NCBI RefSeq assembly: GCF_001039355.2
Contig: NW_019775525.1
Coordinates: 627,617-691,616 of the forward strand
Length of the DNA: 64,000 nt
DNA from: Lingula anatina
Taxonomy: Eukaryota; Brachiopoda; Lingulata; Lingulida; Lingulidae
Reading direction: 5' to 3'
Shown: positions 12,027 to 23,800 of the stretch, one piece after another
Numbering within the stretch: the stretch's first letter is position 1
Layout: each line of letters starts with the position of its first letter
Made by a program: the position numbers and the translations under genes
Notes under the pieces: model-generated
What the model was told of the DNA's origin: nothing
Databases searched by the model: none
What the model saw: only the letters and a program-made list of their open reading frames with translations

Positions 12027-12036
12027 ATATTATATA
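12027..12036 (-). promoter_or_regulatory. Candidate TATA box of the Lys/Ser-repeat gene
   Basis: Minus-strand TATATAATAT, about 60 bases upstream of the chosen ATG at 11969. This would place transcription start near 12000, after the alternative upstream ATG at 12020, and supports the downstream start that opens directly into the signal peptide. No experimental support. Confidence 0.5.
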
Positions 12037-12164
12037 TGCATTAATGATGTATGAGATGGTATTTCCCTATGCAGCGAGCATTGTCAGTAGTTGGCAACGG
12101 ACTGGAATGTAACCGGGGAGTGTAATGTATACAAGGTCCCGTTCAGTCTGGGGTTTTGATACCA

Positions 12165-12233
12165 GTGTGACAGGAATGGTAGTCCCAGGAATGTAGGTCC
12201 GGGGTTCCAAGCGGACTGCCATTCCTATCACAC
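12165..12233. repeat. 21-bp imperfect inverted repeat
   Basis: GTGTGACAGGAATGGTAGTC... at 12165-12185 is matched by its reverse complement at 12213-12233 with about two mismatches, around a 27-base loop. It lies upstream of the Lys/Ser-repeat gene. A second GTATACAAGGTC-CGTTCAG motif occurs on both sides (12128 and 12341), so this may be a degraded small element. Confidence 0.55.
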
Positions 12234-12420
12234 CCGTTTTAGCCCCCCCCCCCTCCTCCACGTCCGACTTCATATCGTAGTCGCTTGACTACACCCACTT
12301 TATATGAAATAGGAAATAAAAATGGTAGTGTAATGTTATGTTTACAAGGTCGCGTTCAGACGGGTTTAACAAACATTGTTTTAGTCCCCAAGATACTAGT
12401 ATTCTTGATTGAAATCCTCC

Positions 12421-14285
12421 CCAATTTTCTTTCTCTCCTCTAGAAAAAATTCTGATTGTAAAGAGAGAACCTACCCCCCCCCCTTCCGTTATTGTTATGA
12501 AAAGTTGCTCGATTTGAATCCTCTTTCCCCCCGCCCTTCCACCGTAAAATGGTCAGCACAGTGCGGGTATTACAAAGAATGTGGTGGAAGGGGTGTATTA
12601 TATAGCCTAATGACTTATGTTCGAACTGCAACAATTTTGTCAAGACCCGACAACGCTAGGCCCTATTTGCAATCTCTCTCTCTCTCCCTCTCTCTCTCTC
12701 TCTGCTTCAGTGAGATTCACGATTACCTCACTAAATCATAAATTATTTTGCCAATTTACGCAAATCAAAAAGTCATCAAGTTGTTATACGTAGTCCTTTA
12801 TTGTGGTAAAGCATGTTTCTGCATATTATTTTGAATATATGTAAATTTGTGGTGCTGCACTGCAAATATTGAGGCTAAAAATCTCAACTGACAAGTCTTT
12901 CCACTACCGGGTTTGCAACCGATCAGAACAAATTTTTGCAAGCTCCCCGCCTTCAAAATTGTGGCTTTGACAAAAAACACCAAATTCATTCATCTTCATT
13001 GAGATTCATAATTACCTCACTAAAAATGTAACAGCTTTTTATTTTGTTACATATTTGTGAGAGCAAGCCGAAATCAGCCCCCCAAGCTCTCGCCAGTCTC
13101 GTGTAACAGGGTCTATGTTATGTAGCAGGTACCCCGAGAATCAACGATTCACTATGCGACCTACCATGTTTATACTATATTAGTTACACGCAACATCTGG
13201 GACACTAAATGGCTAAAACAGGGTGTCATCAGGCCTTACAAACGTAGGCCTATTTGCCGTTTGCGATCTTGAGTCACGGGTTGGTGATCACGAACGCCGA
13301 ATTAAGGACTCAAACGGCGATTTCATGGGGCAAACGTAAAAACACTTGTCGCGAGATCTCAAAAGGCAATTGTCATTCATGAAGCCTGACCCTACGTGAA
13401 TTGACCCCGTACTTATTGCCATATATATAATTGTGTTACCCTGTATACTAATAAAGGTGGCCCTGATGAATCCCGCGGGGGTGGGGTGGTGGTGGACTTA
13501 TATTTCTCACAATCCTCAAAACTTAGCCCATCCCTCGGGAATAACCGCTGACTTGTCGATAATATCATATGGGAGAGATTCTGAGGCTCAGGGTGTCTCC
13601 TATGGATTTGAACTTTCAAAAATTTAAAAGAGAAAATTCTAATGATATGGAAACCGTCAATCATGAGTTTCTGTCACAAGGTCCGCCTGTCAAATTAAAT
13701 CATAAACCGCAAAGAAGAATGATTTGTGTTGGTACGCTCACGTTATAGATTAACGCTAGACCACTCCTAGTGTTTTTATGCAGTATTTTATGAGGACGTT
13801 TTCTTTCTGTAATGCACCCGATAGCTTCAAACTAGCATTTTCATTTCCTTCAAGTCCTTTCTTCTATTGTGGTAAATTGAATGTATTATATTTGGTGTGA
13901 ACGCCTTAAATACTTGACCATTCGACCAAAGTGCATATTGAGATGAGTCTAGGGAGTATGTACGGTGTTTAAAAGTTAGACATTTATTTTTTGACAGTTC
14001 AGAAAGATCGTTATTTTGAATAATTATAAAATAACCNCCAATTTTCTTTCTCTCCTCTAGAAAAAATTCTGATTGTAAAGAGAGAACCTACCCCCCCCCC
14101 TTCCGTTATTGTTATGAAAAGTTGCTCGATTTGAATCCTCTTTCCCCCCGCCCTTCCACCGTAAAATGGTCAGCACAGTGCGGGTATTACAAAGAATGTG
14201 GTGGAAGGGGTGTATTATATAGCCTAATGACTTAAGTTCGAACTGCAACAATTTTGTCAAGACCCGACAACGCTAGGCCCTATTT

Positions 14286-14330
<45 letters not shown>

Positions 14331-15669
14331 TTCATTGAGATTCATGATTACCTCACTAAATCATAAATTATTTTGCCAATTTACGCAAATCAAAAAGTCA
14401 TCAAGTTGTTATACGTAGTCCTTTATTGTGGTAAAGCATGTTTCTGCATATTATTTTGAATATATGTAAATTTGTGGTGCTGCACTGCAAATATTGAGGC
14501 TAAAAATCTCAACTGACAAGTCTTTGCACTACTGGGTTTGCAACCGATCAGACAAATTTTTGCCAGCTCCCCGCCTTCAAAATTGTGGCTTTGACAAAAA
14601 ACACCAAATTCATTCATCTATCTGCTTCATTGAGATTCATAATTACCTCACTAAAAATGTAACAGCTTTTTATTTTGTTACATATTTGTGAGAGCAAGCC
14701 GAAATCAGCCCCCCAAGCTCTCGCCAGTCTCGTGTAACAGGGTCTATGTTATGCAGCAGGTACCCCGAGAATCAACGATTCACTATGCGACCTACCATGT
14801 TTATACTATATTAGTTACACGCAACATCTGGGACACTAAATGGCTAAAACAGGGTGTCATCAGGCCTTACAAACGTAGGCCTATTTGCCGTTCGCGATCT
14901 TGAGCCACGGGTTGGTGATCGCGAACGCCGAATTAAGGACTCGAAAGCGCGATTTCATGCGGCGAACGTAAAAACATTAGACGCGAGATCTCAAAAGGCA
15001 ATTGTCATTCATGAAGCCTGACCCTACGTGAATTGACCCTGTACTTATTGCCATAGATATATAATTGTGTTACCCTGTATACTAATTAAGGTGGCCCTGA
15101 TGAATCCCGCGGGGGTGGGGGGTGGGGTGGTGGTGGACTTATATTTCTCACAATCCTCAAAACTTAGCCCATCCCTCGGGAATAACCGCTGACTTGTCGA
15201 TATGGGAGAGATTCTGAGGCTCAGGGTGTCTCCTATGGATTTGAACTTTCAAAAATTTAAAAGAGAAAATTCTAATGATATGGAAACCGTCAATCATAGA
15301 GTTTCTGTCACAAGGTCCGCCTGTCAAATTAAATCATAAACCGCAAAGAAGAATGATTTGTGTTGGTACGCTCACGTTATAGATTAACGCTAGACCACTC
15401 CTAGTGTTTTTATGCAGTATTTTATGAGGACGTTTTCTTTCTGTAATGCACCCGATAGCTTCAAACTAGCATTTTCATTTCCTTCAAGTCCTTTCTTCTA
15501 TTGTGGTAAATTGAATGTATTATATTTGGTGTGAACGCCTTAAATACTTGACCATTCGACCAAAGTGCATATTGAGATGAGTCTAGGGAGTATGTACGGT
15601 GTTTAAAAGTTAGACATTTATTTTTTGACAGTTCAGAAACATCGTTATTTTGAATAATTATAAAATAAC
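12421..15669. repeat. 1.6-kb sequence present twice around a single N (14037)
   Basis: 12421-14036 and 14038-15669 match nearly base for base, differing by scattered substitutions and by microsatellite length (TC runs at about 12671-12703 and 14289-14328). The second copy starts immediately after the lone N. No gene was recognised in either copy. The pattern is what is seen when two overlapping or allelic contigs are placed side by side without merging. Confidence 0.9.
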
Positions 15670-17823
15670 CTTATGAGTCAAGGGAAATAATTTTAATAAT
15701 ACTGATAGATAATGCACCAAAATTGCAAAATTGCGAAAAGCCAGTAAAGGATAATTATCTAAAAAAGAGAAAATATTTCGTCGGTGTTTTCGAGTTTTGA
15801 AGTTGATAGTGACTGCTGGTTGATAACCAGCAAAGTAACGGTCCGGCCATACAACTCCATGTTACGTCTGTTACACTCTCTCTCACTCTCTCTCCTTGTG
15901 CAATTTTGAATTTTGAATATCGGTCTGGTGTTTCAAAGGTGTACTGCTTTTAGGTTATTTGATGTAAATCAAGTGCACATTTCGTTAAATTTTGATAAGA
16001 AAAAACTAAAAATCAATAAACAAACAGTGAGAACGTACTTAGAAAGAAATGGGAGTGTCTTGCGACTTTTGTTCACAAATTTAACGCCCTGGTTTGCAGT
16101 TTATAACCAAAAAAACTACAAAAAGTTAATTCAAAAGCGAAAATGAATTGACATAAAAATACAATGTATAAAGCACAGAAAACACATTGATCAAACCCTC
16201 GGCGACCCATGCAGGATCTAAATCAGACCACGCAATATGAAATGCTATGAAAACATTGATAATGCGCATAGTTTTATATAAATGTTGGCAACAGCCTTGT
16301 TATCAGGGCAGAATACAATGCTACAAATGGGACAATTAGTATATGTATATTTAATGTGCCCTCCTCGTGCCAGTTACGCCTTGAAATATATTCATTTACG
16401 TACGTCACCACCGGGGCAACGTGCGTTTGTTGACAAGCAATGGCGGTGCACTTCTGGACACCGTGTATACAATTAAATTACGGTAATCACTCACGGATGT
16501 CGAACACCCCTCTAATTCCAAACATTTTTTGTGCACAAAATTCGTATTTTTAACTACTGACAGAACATTCGTTTCGTGCAAAAAATGTCCGAGTTTGAAA
16601 ATGTAATTTACAGTTGATTTGCCACTTCAGTAGACTGAAAAGTCGAACGCACAATGTTCTTTCCTATGCACTTTATTTTTACAAAATAGTAAAACAGTGA
16701 AAACCCGGCAAAGTTATTTCTTGTGCTCTAGCTAACATCTTTATGTTACACATGAAGTATTTTGGTCAAATCTAATTGATAATAATAATAAATCAAAGTT
16801 CTTCAAATTCAGGGATAAGTTACAGCATCTATCATATATTTTATACTCGAAAAGGCCAAGAGCTCTCCGCGTGGCAGTGACCTTAGGAGCCAATGCCCAA
16901 AAGAAGTATAAACCAATTCATGGCTAAAAGTATGTGAATACTAGAGCACATGTACTTTATTAGAAAAGGGTTTATTCAGCCATTAATGTACAAATTCAAA
17001 ATTCACATATAACGGTCAGGGACGAATATTTCTATGTCCATCAGAGCACCTTTATCAGGGAATGAATATCAATTTTAGAATTTAGCCGTTAATTTAAGAA
17101 AAAATTACTGTATTCTCACACATAACGGAAATTGAATTTCTATTGGGATAAAATGTATAAAATGCTATTCGGGTAAAGTATTCAAGGTTACACTGTGGTT
17201 GCTAAAATTCTATTTTTTCTTTTGTTAAAATGAGCAAAAACAGATGGATAAAAATTCCTTAGAAACCCTTTGGACCCTTTGAAAGAAGTAGTCTTCGAAC
17301 TGGTTAAAAAAAGAGAAAGCCTTAGCATTTAAAGGACAGCACCTTTAAGTGATGTTCTAAACTGAAAGAACATTGTCAGACGGGAAGATCAAGACGTCAT
17401 TTGTAATATAATGTACGTGAGAATTGGGCTTCTTTATGTTTTCTGTTTTTTCTACCTCCCCTTTCCGCCTTTCCACTCAGTTCTGAAAAATAAAATTAAA
17501 ATCAAAATTTAGAAATCTTTATCAAGAATGCACAAAATAACACACGACAATTGTCATGAATCTTGCAAATATACTAACAAATTCATGGGTTTATGAATGG
17601 TAAGAAAAAGAAACAGTCATTTTTGGCATACTGTATGCATCGCAGGCTCAAACCAAGCTCAAACACTTTATGGCTCCTCGACCTAAATTAATGCTGACAA
17701 GAGTATTTGCGTTAACAAGGATAAACATAGAAATTATTGTTCTAAATTTGGCCAATTTTGGCACTATTTCATGTAAATATTCTCATCAGAATTTCACATT
17801 TAAATTAACTAGCATTTGTTCAC
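15670..17823. other. Intergenic, no feature recognised
   Basis: AT-rich sequence 3' of the galactosyltransferase gene. Short open frames here have no recognisable domain, and no RNA gene was seen. Confidence 0.5.
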
Positions 17824-20800
17824 TTACTTAGGAAACATTTGGAAAGCCCGTTGCTCGTTAATTTTCCAGTATGTACTATTGGTCGTTTTGTCAAACCTGC
17901 CGTCCATTATGCCTTTCCACACGTTCTGGAAGTGCATACGACGTATAAAAAAAAGAGCGGGGTTTAGTTCGTTTACAAAATATTAATTCTACTCAACGTC
18001 ACGTCCAATTACGTCTGCGAAACAAAAGGTTGGACGTTAGGACTCTCTCGCGCACGCGCGCATGCACGTTCGCACGCATATTGCTGATAAAATAAGCTAT
18101 AACTGACACAAGGTAATGTATACAAGAACAAGAAACTCCTATACTTTATATCTGTGCAGGAAAGACCGCTTCAAACTTTATTTGGTAGATATAAAATCCT
18201 GCACTATTAAAAAAACAATATATCATTATAGAGACTCGATTTATCCTGATCTGCTGTATGCTTTTTAAGATTTAGGTTCTGTTCTTACGTACCTTCATCA
18301 TGCTGGCCTGATCGACATTAAATTTGATCCACGTGTAAGTTGGTCGATGCTCTGTTGCTAGCAGGGTGTAATTCAGCGTAGTAAGTCCACTGTCCCAAGG
18401 CCCGTAGTGCCTATACAGTTGCGGTGCAAACTGGAGCATGGGACCTCTATGAATTATTTGCAATGGCAATCATTATACAACGGAAGCTATGCAGCATTGG
18501 AAATTCTGCAGAATATATGGCAATGGGTATGCAAAAACAACGAGAGTGGGACCAAGCGAAAATTCTCTGTTGCTAGTAGGATGTAGTTCAATGTATCAAG
18601 TCCGTCGACTCACATTCCATAGAAAAAAATTATATTATATGGATATAAACCAGAAGAATGGAAGACCTTTAAATTATTTTAATAATAATCATTTAAGAAC
18701 GAAATAAAACATTTGCTTAATGATTGAAAATGAGTGGGCTTATGCAGAATTTCAAGAAGGCAAATATGATTATAAGTCACCGGGAATTCGAATCACTTTA
18801 CTTAAAAAACTCTTGAAAAAAACACTATTAAAATAGTTAGTGATTAGCAGGTCGAATAAGTACTGGATACAACATGTACTAGCATATTTAAAAAGCACAT
18901 GTAGGCTACTTGTTTTGGTTCAAGTAAGATGGATTTAAAATTTGTTTTTGTTTTTTTTTTTTTTTTTTTTTTGTCATTTTTAAATCATTATGCCATTTTT
19001 AACTTAAAAGTAATATTAAGCAAGCCCTTGTATCAGCCTAGAATATTACTAGGGGTGCAAAAAAACTTCTTTTTCTTTTTCACAAGATACATGTACTTTA
19101 TAATATACACTGTATTATAATAACTCACTTTTCCATGTATACGTCACCAGGCAACCGCGGATGGTTTAAAACTCTGTACACGCCCAAACGATTGTTGGCA
19201 TGCTCAATAGGAACCTTTTGATATACACTCCTAAAACAAGTCAGATCTGGTTTAATTTAAAATCGTACACCAACATTCAAATTATGATTGCGTTGTGATT
19301 TTGGCGGGAGAGGCTGTAAACTCTACCCCTTATCCAAAACAACCATCTGTCGCCCTTACCAGGGGCTTATCAATGGCGGATTTAGAGGGGGGTTAGGGGG
19401 GTCCTGACCTCCCCACCCCCCTTCGAATTCTGAATAAAATCACACCAATGGCCCCGTCTTGAAATTATAATTTTGACTAGCTGAATCATAGCTCTAAACC
19501 ATTCCAAATGGCACTTTTTGCCCTCTAAAATACCATTTTTATGGGGTCCTTAAGCGGGCCCCCAACCCCACGCCCTTCAATTTATCCTGGGTCCACCCCT
19601 GCTTATTTCACTCTGATATAACAGTGCTTTTAAAACAGCCAACAGCAACAGTCGGTCATATTTAGTCCGCGGATCAGCTTGTTATTTATGCGCTCTAACT
19701 GAACGGTAATGAGGACTAATTTTAGTTGCATTTGTATCTACTGGTAACTTGTGAGTGTATGCCATCCCAAAATAATATTCAGAAGAACCAGTGCGATCAA
19801 CTGTTAATGATTTTACCGAAAAGGGTTATATTTGCTTAAAAATTACCCTAATGATGAAGGGATAAATCACCTACAGTACCGGCGTCCATAAGCATGCCAC
19901 TTACCTTAGAAAAATGTCGTCGTCATCACCACCCCATCCTATGTAGTTATTAGCAAACCCATTTATCTTTTTGAATGTGTCAGGAGTGAATCCAATAACT
20001 CCTCCGATGTAGTTTTTATAGGGGAGCCTGAAGTCACAACATGCAAAGCTTTATATTTATTCATTTACTTATAATTTTTATCTTTTTACTTATTTGTTTA
20101 TTTCGTAAAATACTTGGATTTGAAATTGACAAAATAGATAAAACAGTCTTTTAAAGATCTTTTAAACAGCCGAGATCGCCTTATTGTCGCATTTTCAGTG
20201 ATAATTTTCATTGGCAGAGAGAATCGAGATTCTGAAATCGAAGAGAGAGAGACAGAACATGAGCGAGAGAGAGGCTGTGTAGCGGATTATTATCACAGAC
20301 CTGTACTTAAACCTATCCTCAGCGGAGGCAAAATGAAGAACTCTGCCAGGCGGACATCTATAGAGCAGTGAATTGTTCATAGGGATTTTATCCACGTCGT
20401 GAAATATGTAGCAGGTGAAATTGAACGTGGCACTGGCCTCGACAAATCCAATATTTTTGGCATATCCGGTGTTAAAAGGTTCTGGGTGAGCCTGCAGAAA
20501 TATGAATACGCTGATTAAGATTTAAAACAGCACCCGATGTGTTCAGAAAACAAATGGAGATGAATTGAAATGAAGTGACGCAGGGTAAAGTTCAAAAAGT
20601 TTTGATAGAGAAAAGTTGAATGTTGCCGTCTTGCAGGAAACTGAATAAAGATGGTGTACGAACCCTTGATACTACCTATCTTTGTGGCACCCGAGGATCT
20701 GATACTATTAACTGAGACAGAGGGAGAGAGAGAGNNNNNNNNNNNNNNNNNNNNNNNNNNNNNNNNNNNNNNNNNNNNNNNNNNNNNNNNNNNNNNNNNN

Positions 20801-23800
20801 NNNNNNNNNNNNNNNNNNNNNNNNNNNNNNNNNNNNNNNNNNNNNNNNNNNNNNNNNNNNNNNNNNNNNNNNNNNNNNNNNNNNNNNNNNNNNNNNNNNN
20901 NNNNNNNNNNNNNNNNNNNNNNNNNNNNNNNNNNNNNNNNNNNNNNNNNNNNNNNNNNNNNNNNNNNNNNNNNNNNNNNNNNNNNNNNNNNNNNNNNNNN
21001 NNNNNNNNNNNNNNNNNNNNNNNNNNNNNNNNNNNNNNNNNNNNNNNNNNNNNNNNNNNNNNNNNNNNNNNNNNNNNNNNNNNNNNNNNNNNNNNNNNNN
21101 NNNNNNNNNNNNNNNNNNNNNNNNNNNNNNNNNNNNNNNNNNNNNNNNNNNNNNNNNNNNNNNNNNNNNNNNNNNNNNNNNNNNNNNNNNNNNNNNNNNN
21201 NNNNNNNNNNNNNNNNNNNNNNNNNNNNNNNNNNNNNNNNNNNNNNNNNNNNNNNNNNNNNNNNNNNNNNNNNNNNNNNNNNNNNNNNNNNNNNNNNNNN
21301 NNNNNNNNNNNNNNNNNNNNNNNNNNNNNNNNNNNNNNNNNNNNNNNNNNNNNNNNNNNNNNNNNNNNNNNNNNNNNNNNNNNNNNNNNNNNNNNNNNNN
21401 NNNNNNNNNNNNNNNNNNNNNNNNNNNNNNNNNNNNNNNNNNNNNNNNNNNNNNNNNNNNNNNNNNNNNNNNNNNNNNNNNNNNNNNNNNNNNNNNNNNN
21501 NNNNNNNNNNNNNNNNNNNNNNNNNNNNNNNNNNNNNNNNNNNNNNNNNNNNNNNNNNNNNNNNNNNNNNNNNNNNNNNNNNNNNNNNNNNNNNNNNNNN
21601 NNNNNNNNNNNNNNNNNNNNNNNNNNNNNNNNNNNNNNNNNNNNNNNNNNNNNNNNNNNNNNNNNNNNNNNNNNNNNNNNNNNNNNNNNNNNNNNNNNNN
21701 NNNNNNNNNNCCTGAAGTCACAACATGCAAAGCTTTATATTTATTCATTTACTTATAATTTTTATCTTTTTATTTATTTGTTTATTTCGTAAAATACTTG
21801 GATTTGAAATTGACAAAATAGATAAAACAGTCTTTTAAAGATCTTTTTAAACAGCCGAGATCGCCTTATTGTCGCATTTTCAGTGATAATTTTCATTGGC
21901 AGAGAGAATCGAGATTCTGAAATCGAAGAGAGAGAGACAGAACATGAGCGAGAGAGAGGCTGTGTAGCGGATTATTATCACAGACCTGTACTGAAACCTA
22001 TCCTCAGCGGAGGCAAAATGAAGAACTCTGCCAGGCGGACATCTATAGAGCAGTGAATTGTTCATAGGGATTTTATCCACGTCGTGAAATATGTAGCAGG
22101 TGAAATTAAACGTGGCACTGGCCTCGACAAATCCAATATTTTTGGCATATCCGGTGTTAAAAGGTTCTGGGTGAGCCTGCAGAAATATGAATACGCTGAT
22201 TAAGATTTAAAACAGCACCCGATGTGTTCAGAAAACAAATGGAGATGAATTGAAATGAAGTGACGCAGGGTAAAGTTCAAAAAGTTTTGATAGAGAAAAG
22301 TTGAATGTTGCCGTCTTGCAGGAAACTGAATAAAGATGGTGTACGAACCCTTGATACTACCTATCTTTGTGGCACCCGAGGATCTGATACTATTAACTGA
22401 GACAGAGGGAGAGAGAGAGGGAGAGAGATAGAAAGAGAGGGAGATGAAGGTTGCTAAAAAGCAACAGTCGTTAAGCAGTCTACTTGTTCAATGACGAATA
22501 TCTGGTAGTGGCACTTTTGGCTTTGTAGAAAAGGGTGTAGATTTAGGAGGAGAATTTCCAAGTGTTTTTGTCTATCACGGTAAGGGATGATGATCGCCAC
22601 GTGATCCCTAGGCTTGCATGACGTAGGTGCCCATCGGCCTCCAGTGGCGACCTCTTTAAACAGCTCCGTTCTGTTTGACATTGGCAACGGTTCCAAACGT
22701 ACTTTGTATACATTTTCTAAATTAGAAAAAGAACACACTCGATATGTAACATCATCAGGATAAAAGAGGAATGGACAAAATATATTTGTTGTATTTCTAA
22801 ACTCAACCTTTTTGACGACCATTTGGCTGCAGATGTGTGTTAAAGTGTGTCTTATTTTCTAGCAGCATCGAGTAACAAAGGTTCGTCATCATAAGTATGT
22901 TTTAGCGATCCTCACAACACCACGATCCGACTATCGCAATGTCTTCAAGTGGTCGTACTGTTTCTTTTACAATACTTTGTTTTCCTCAAATGACTTTGTG
23001 CTGTATGAATTAACGTCTTCAATATGCTAACATAGGAATAAATACCCGCTTGATTCTTAATTGAAACGTTTAACACACAGTATTGCGTGTTTCCCTATCC
23101 TTTTCATTTCCAGTATCACACAGGTATCCATATGTATAGATTTTATGCTTGTAGCTGTATTCAAACTTTGCATCCATAAAGCAAAATAGGGTTTACTCTG
23201 GACATACAGGGTTGCTATTTAATATGGAATATTTTTATCATTGTTATTTTTGAGTGCTATTTACATTTTTTTGGCTAGATTCATCAAAAAAAGTATGTCA
23301 CTGAGTGAAAAAAGTCTTCTGTTGAGATATTTTGGTATAATATCAAACAGCCATAAGATGCCATTCAACAGAAAGGAACACTTCCAGAAAACCATAGCGA
23401 CAGTTTGATGTCAGTATTAACTTTAAGCTAAGATAATAAAGAAAATGATAGCCTCCGGACAGTGATATGTTACACAATCAAAGAACTCACTACAGTAAAT
23501 CATGAAAAGACAGTAATTGCGGGTATGACCTCCAGCAGCCGCTTGTAGCGCCCTCATCCTACATGGCATACCCTGTGACACATTTTTTTAGAGTTTGGAT
23601 GGGGATATCATTCCACGCAGTGATATTTGCCTGTCGCAGTTCATCACTATTTACCGGACGATGACCATAGCTATTAATTCTGTGAGTTACTTTTGCCCAA
23701 AGTTTTTCAATTGGGTTCAAATCTGGAGAGTTTGCAGGCCAGGGCAGTTGCTGAACCCATTGGTTTTGAAGAAAAACAGTGATTCTGCGGGCTCAATGTG

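Noticed and set aside
15913-16146. 77-codon open frame in AT-rich DNA
   Set aside because: No domain, no splice context, amino-acid make-up typical of random AT-rich sequence.
20651-21748. Two long open frames (about 350 codons) on both strands
   Set aside because: They consist almost wholly of N and are artefacts of the gap.
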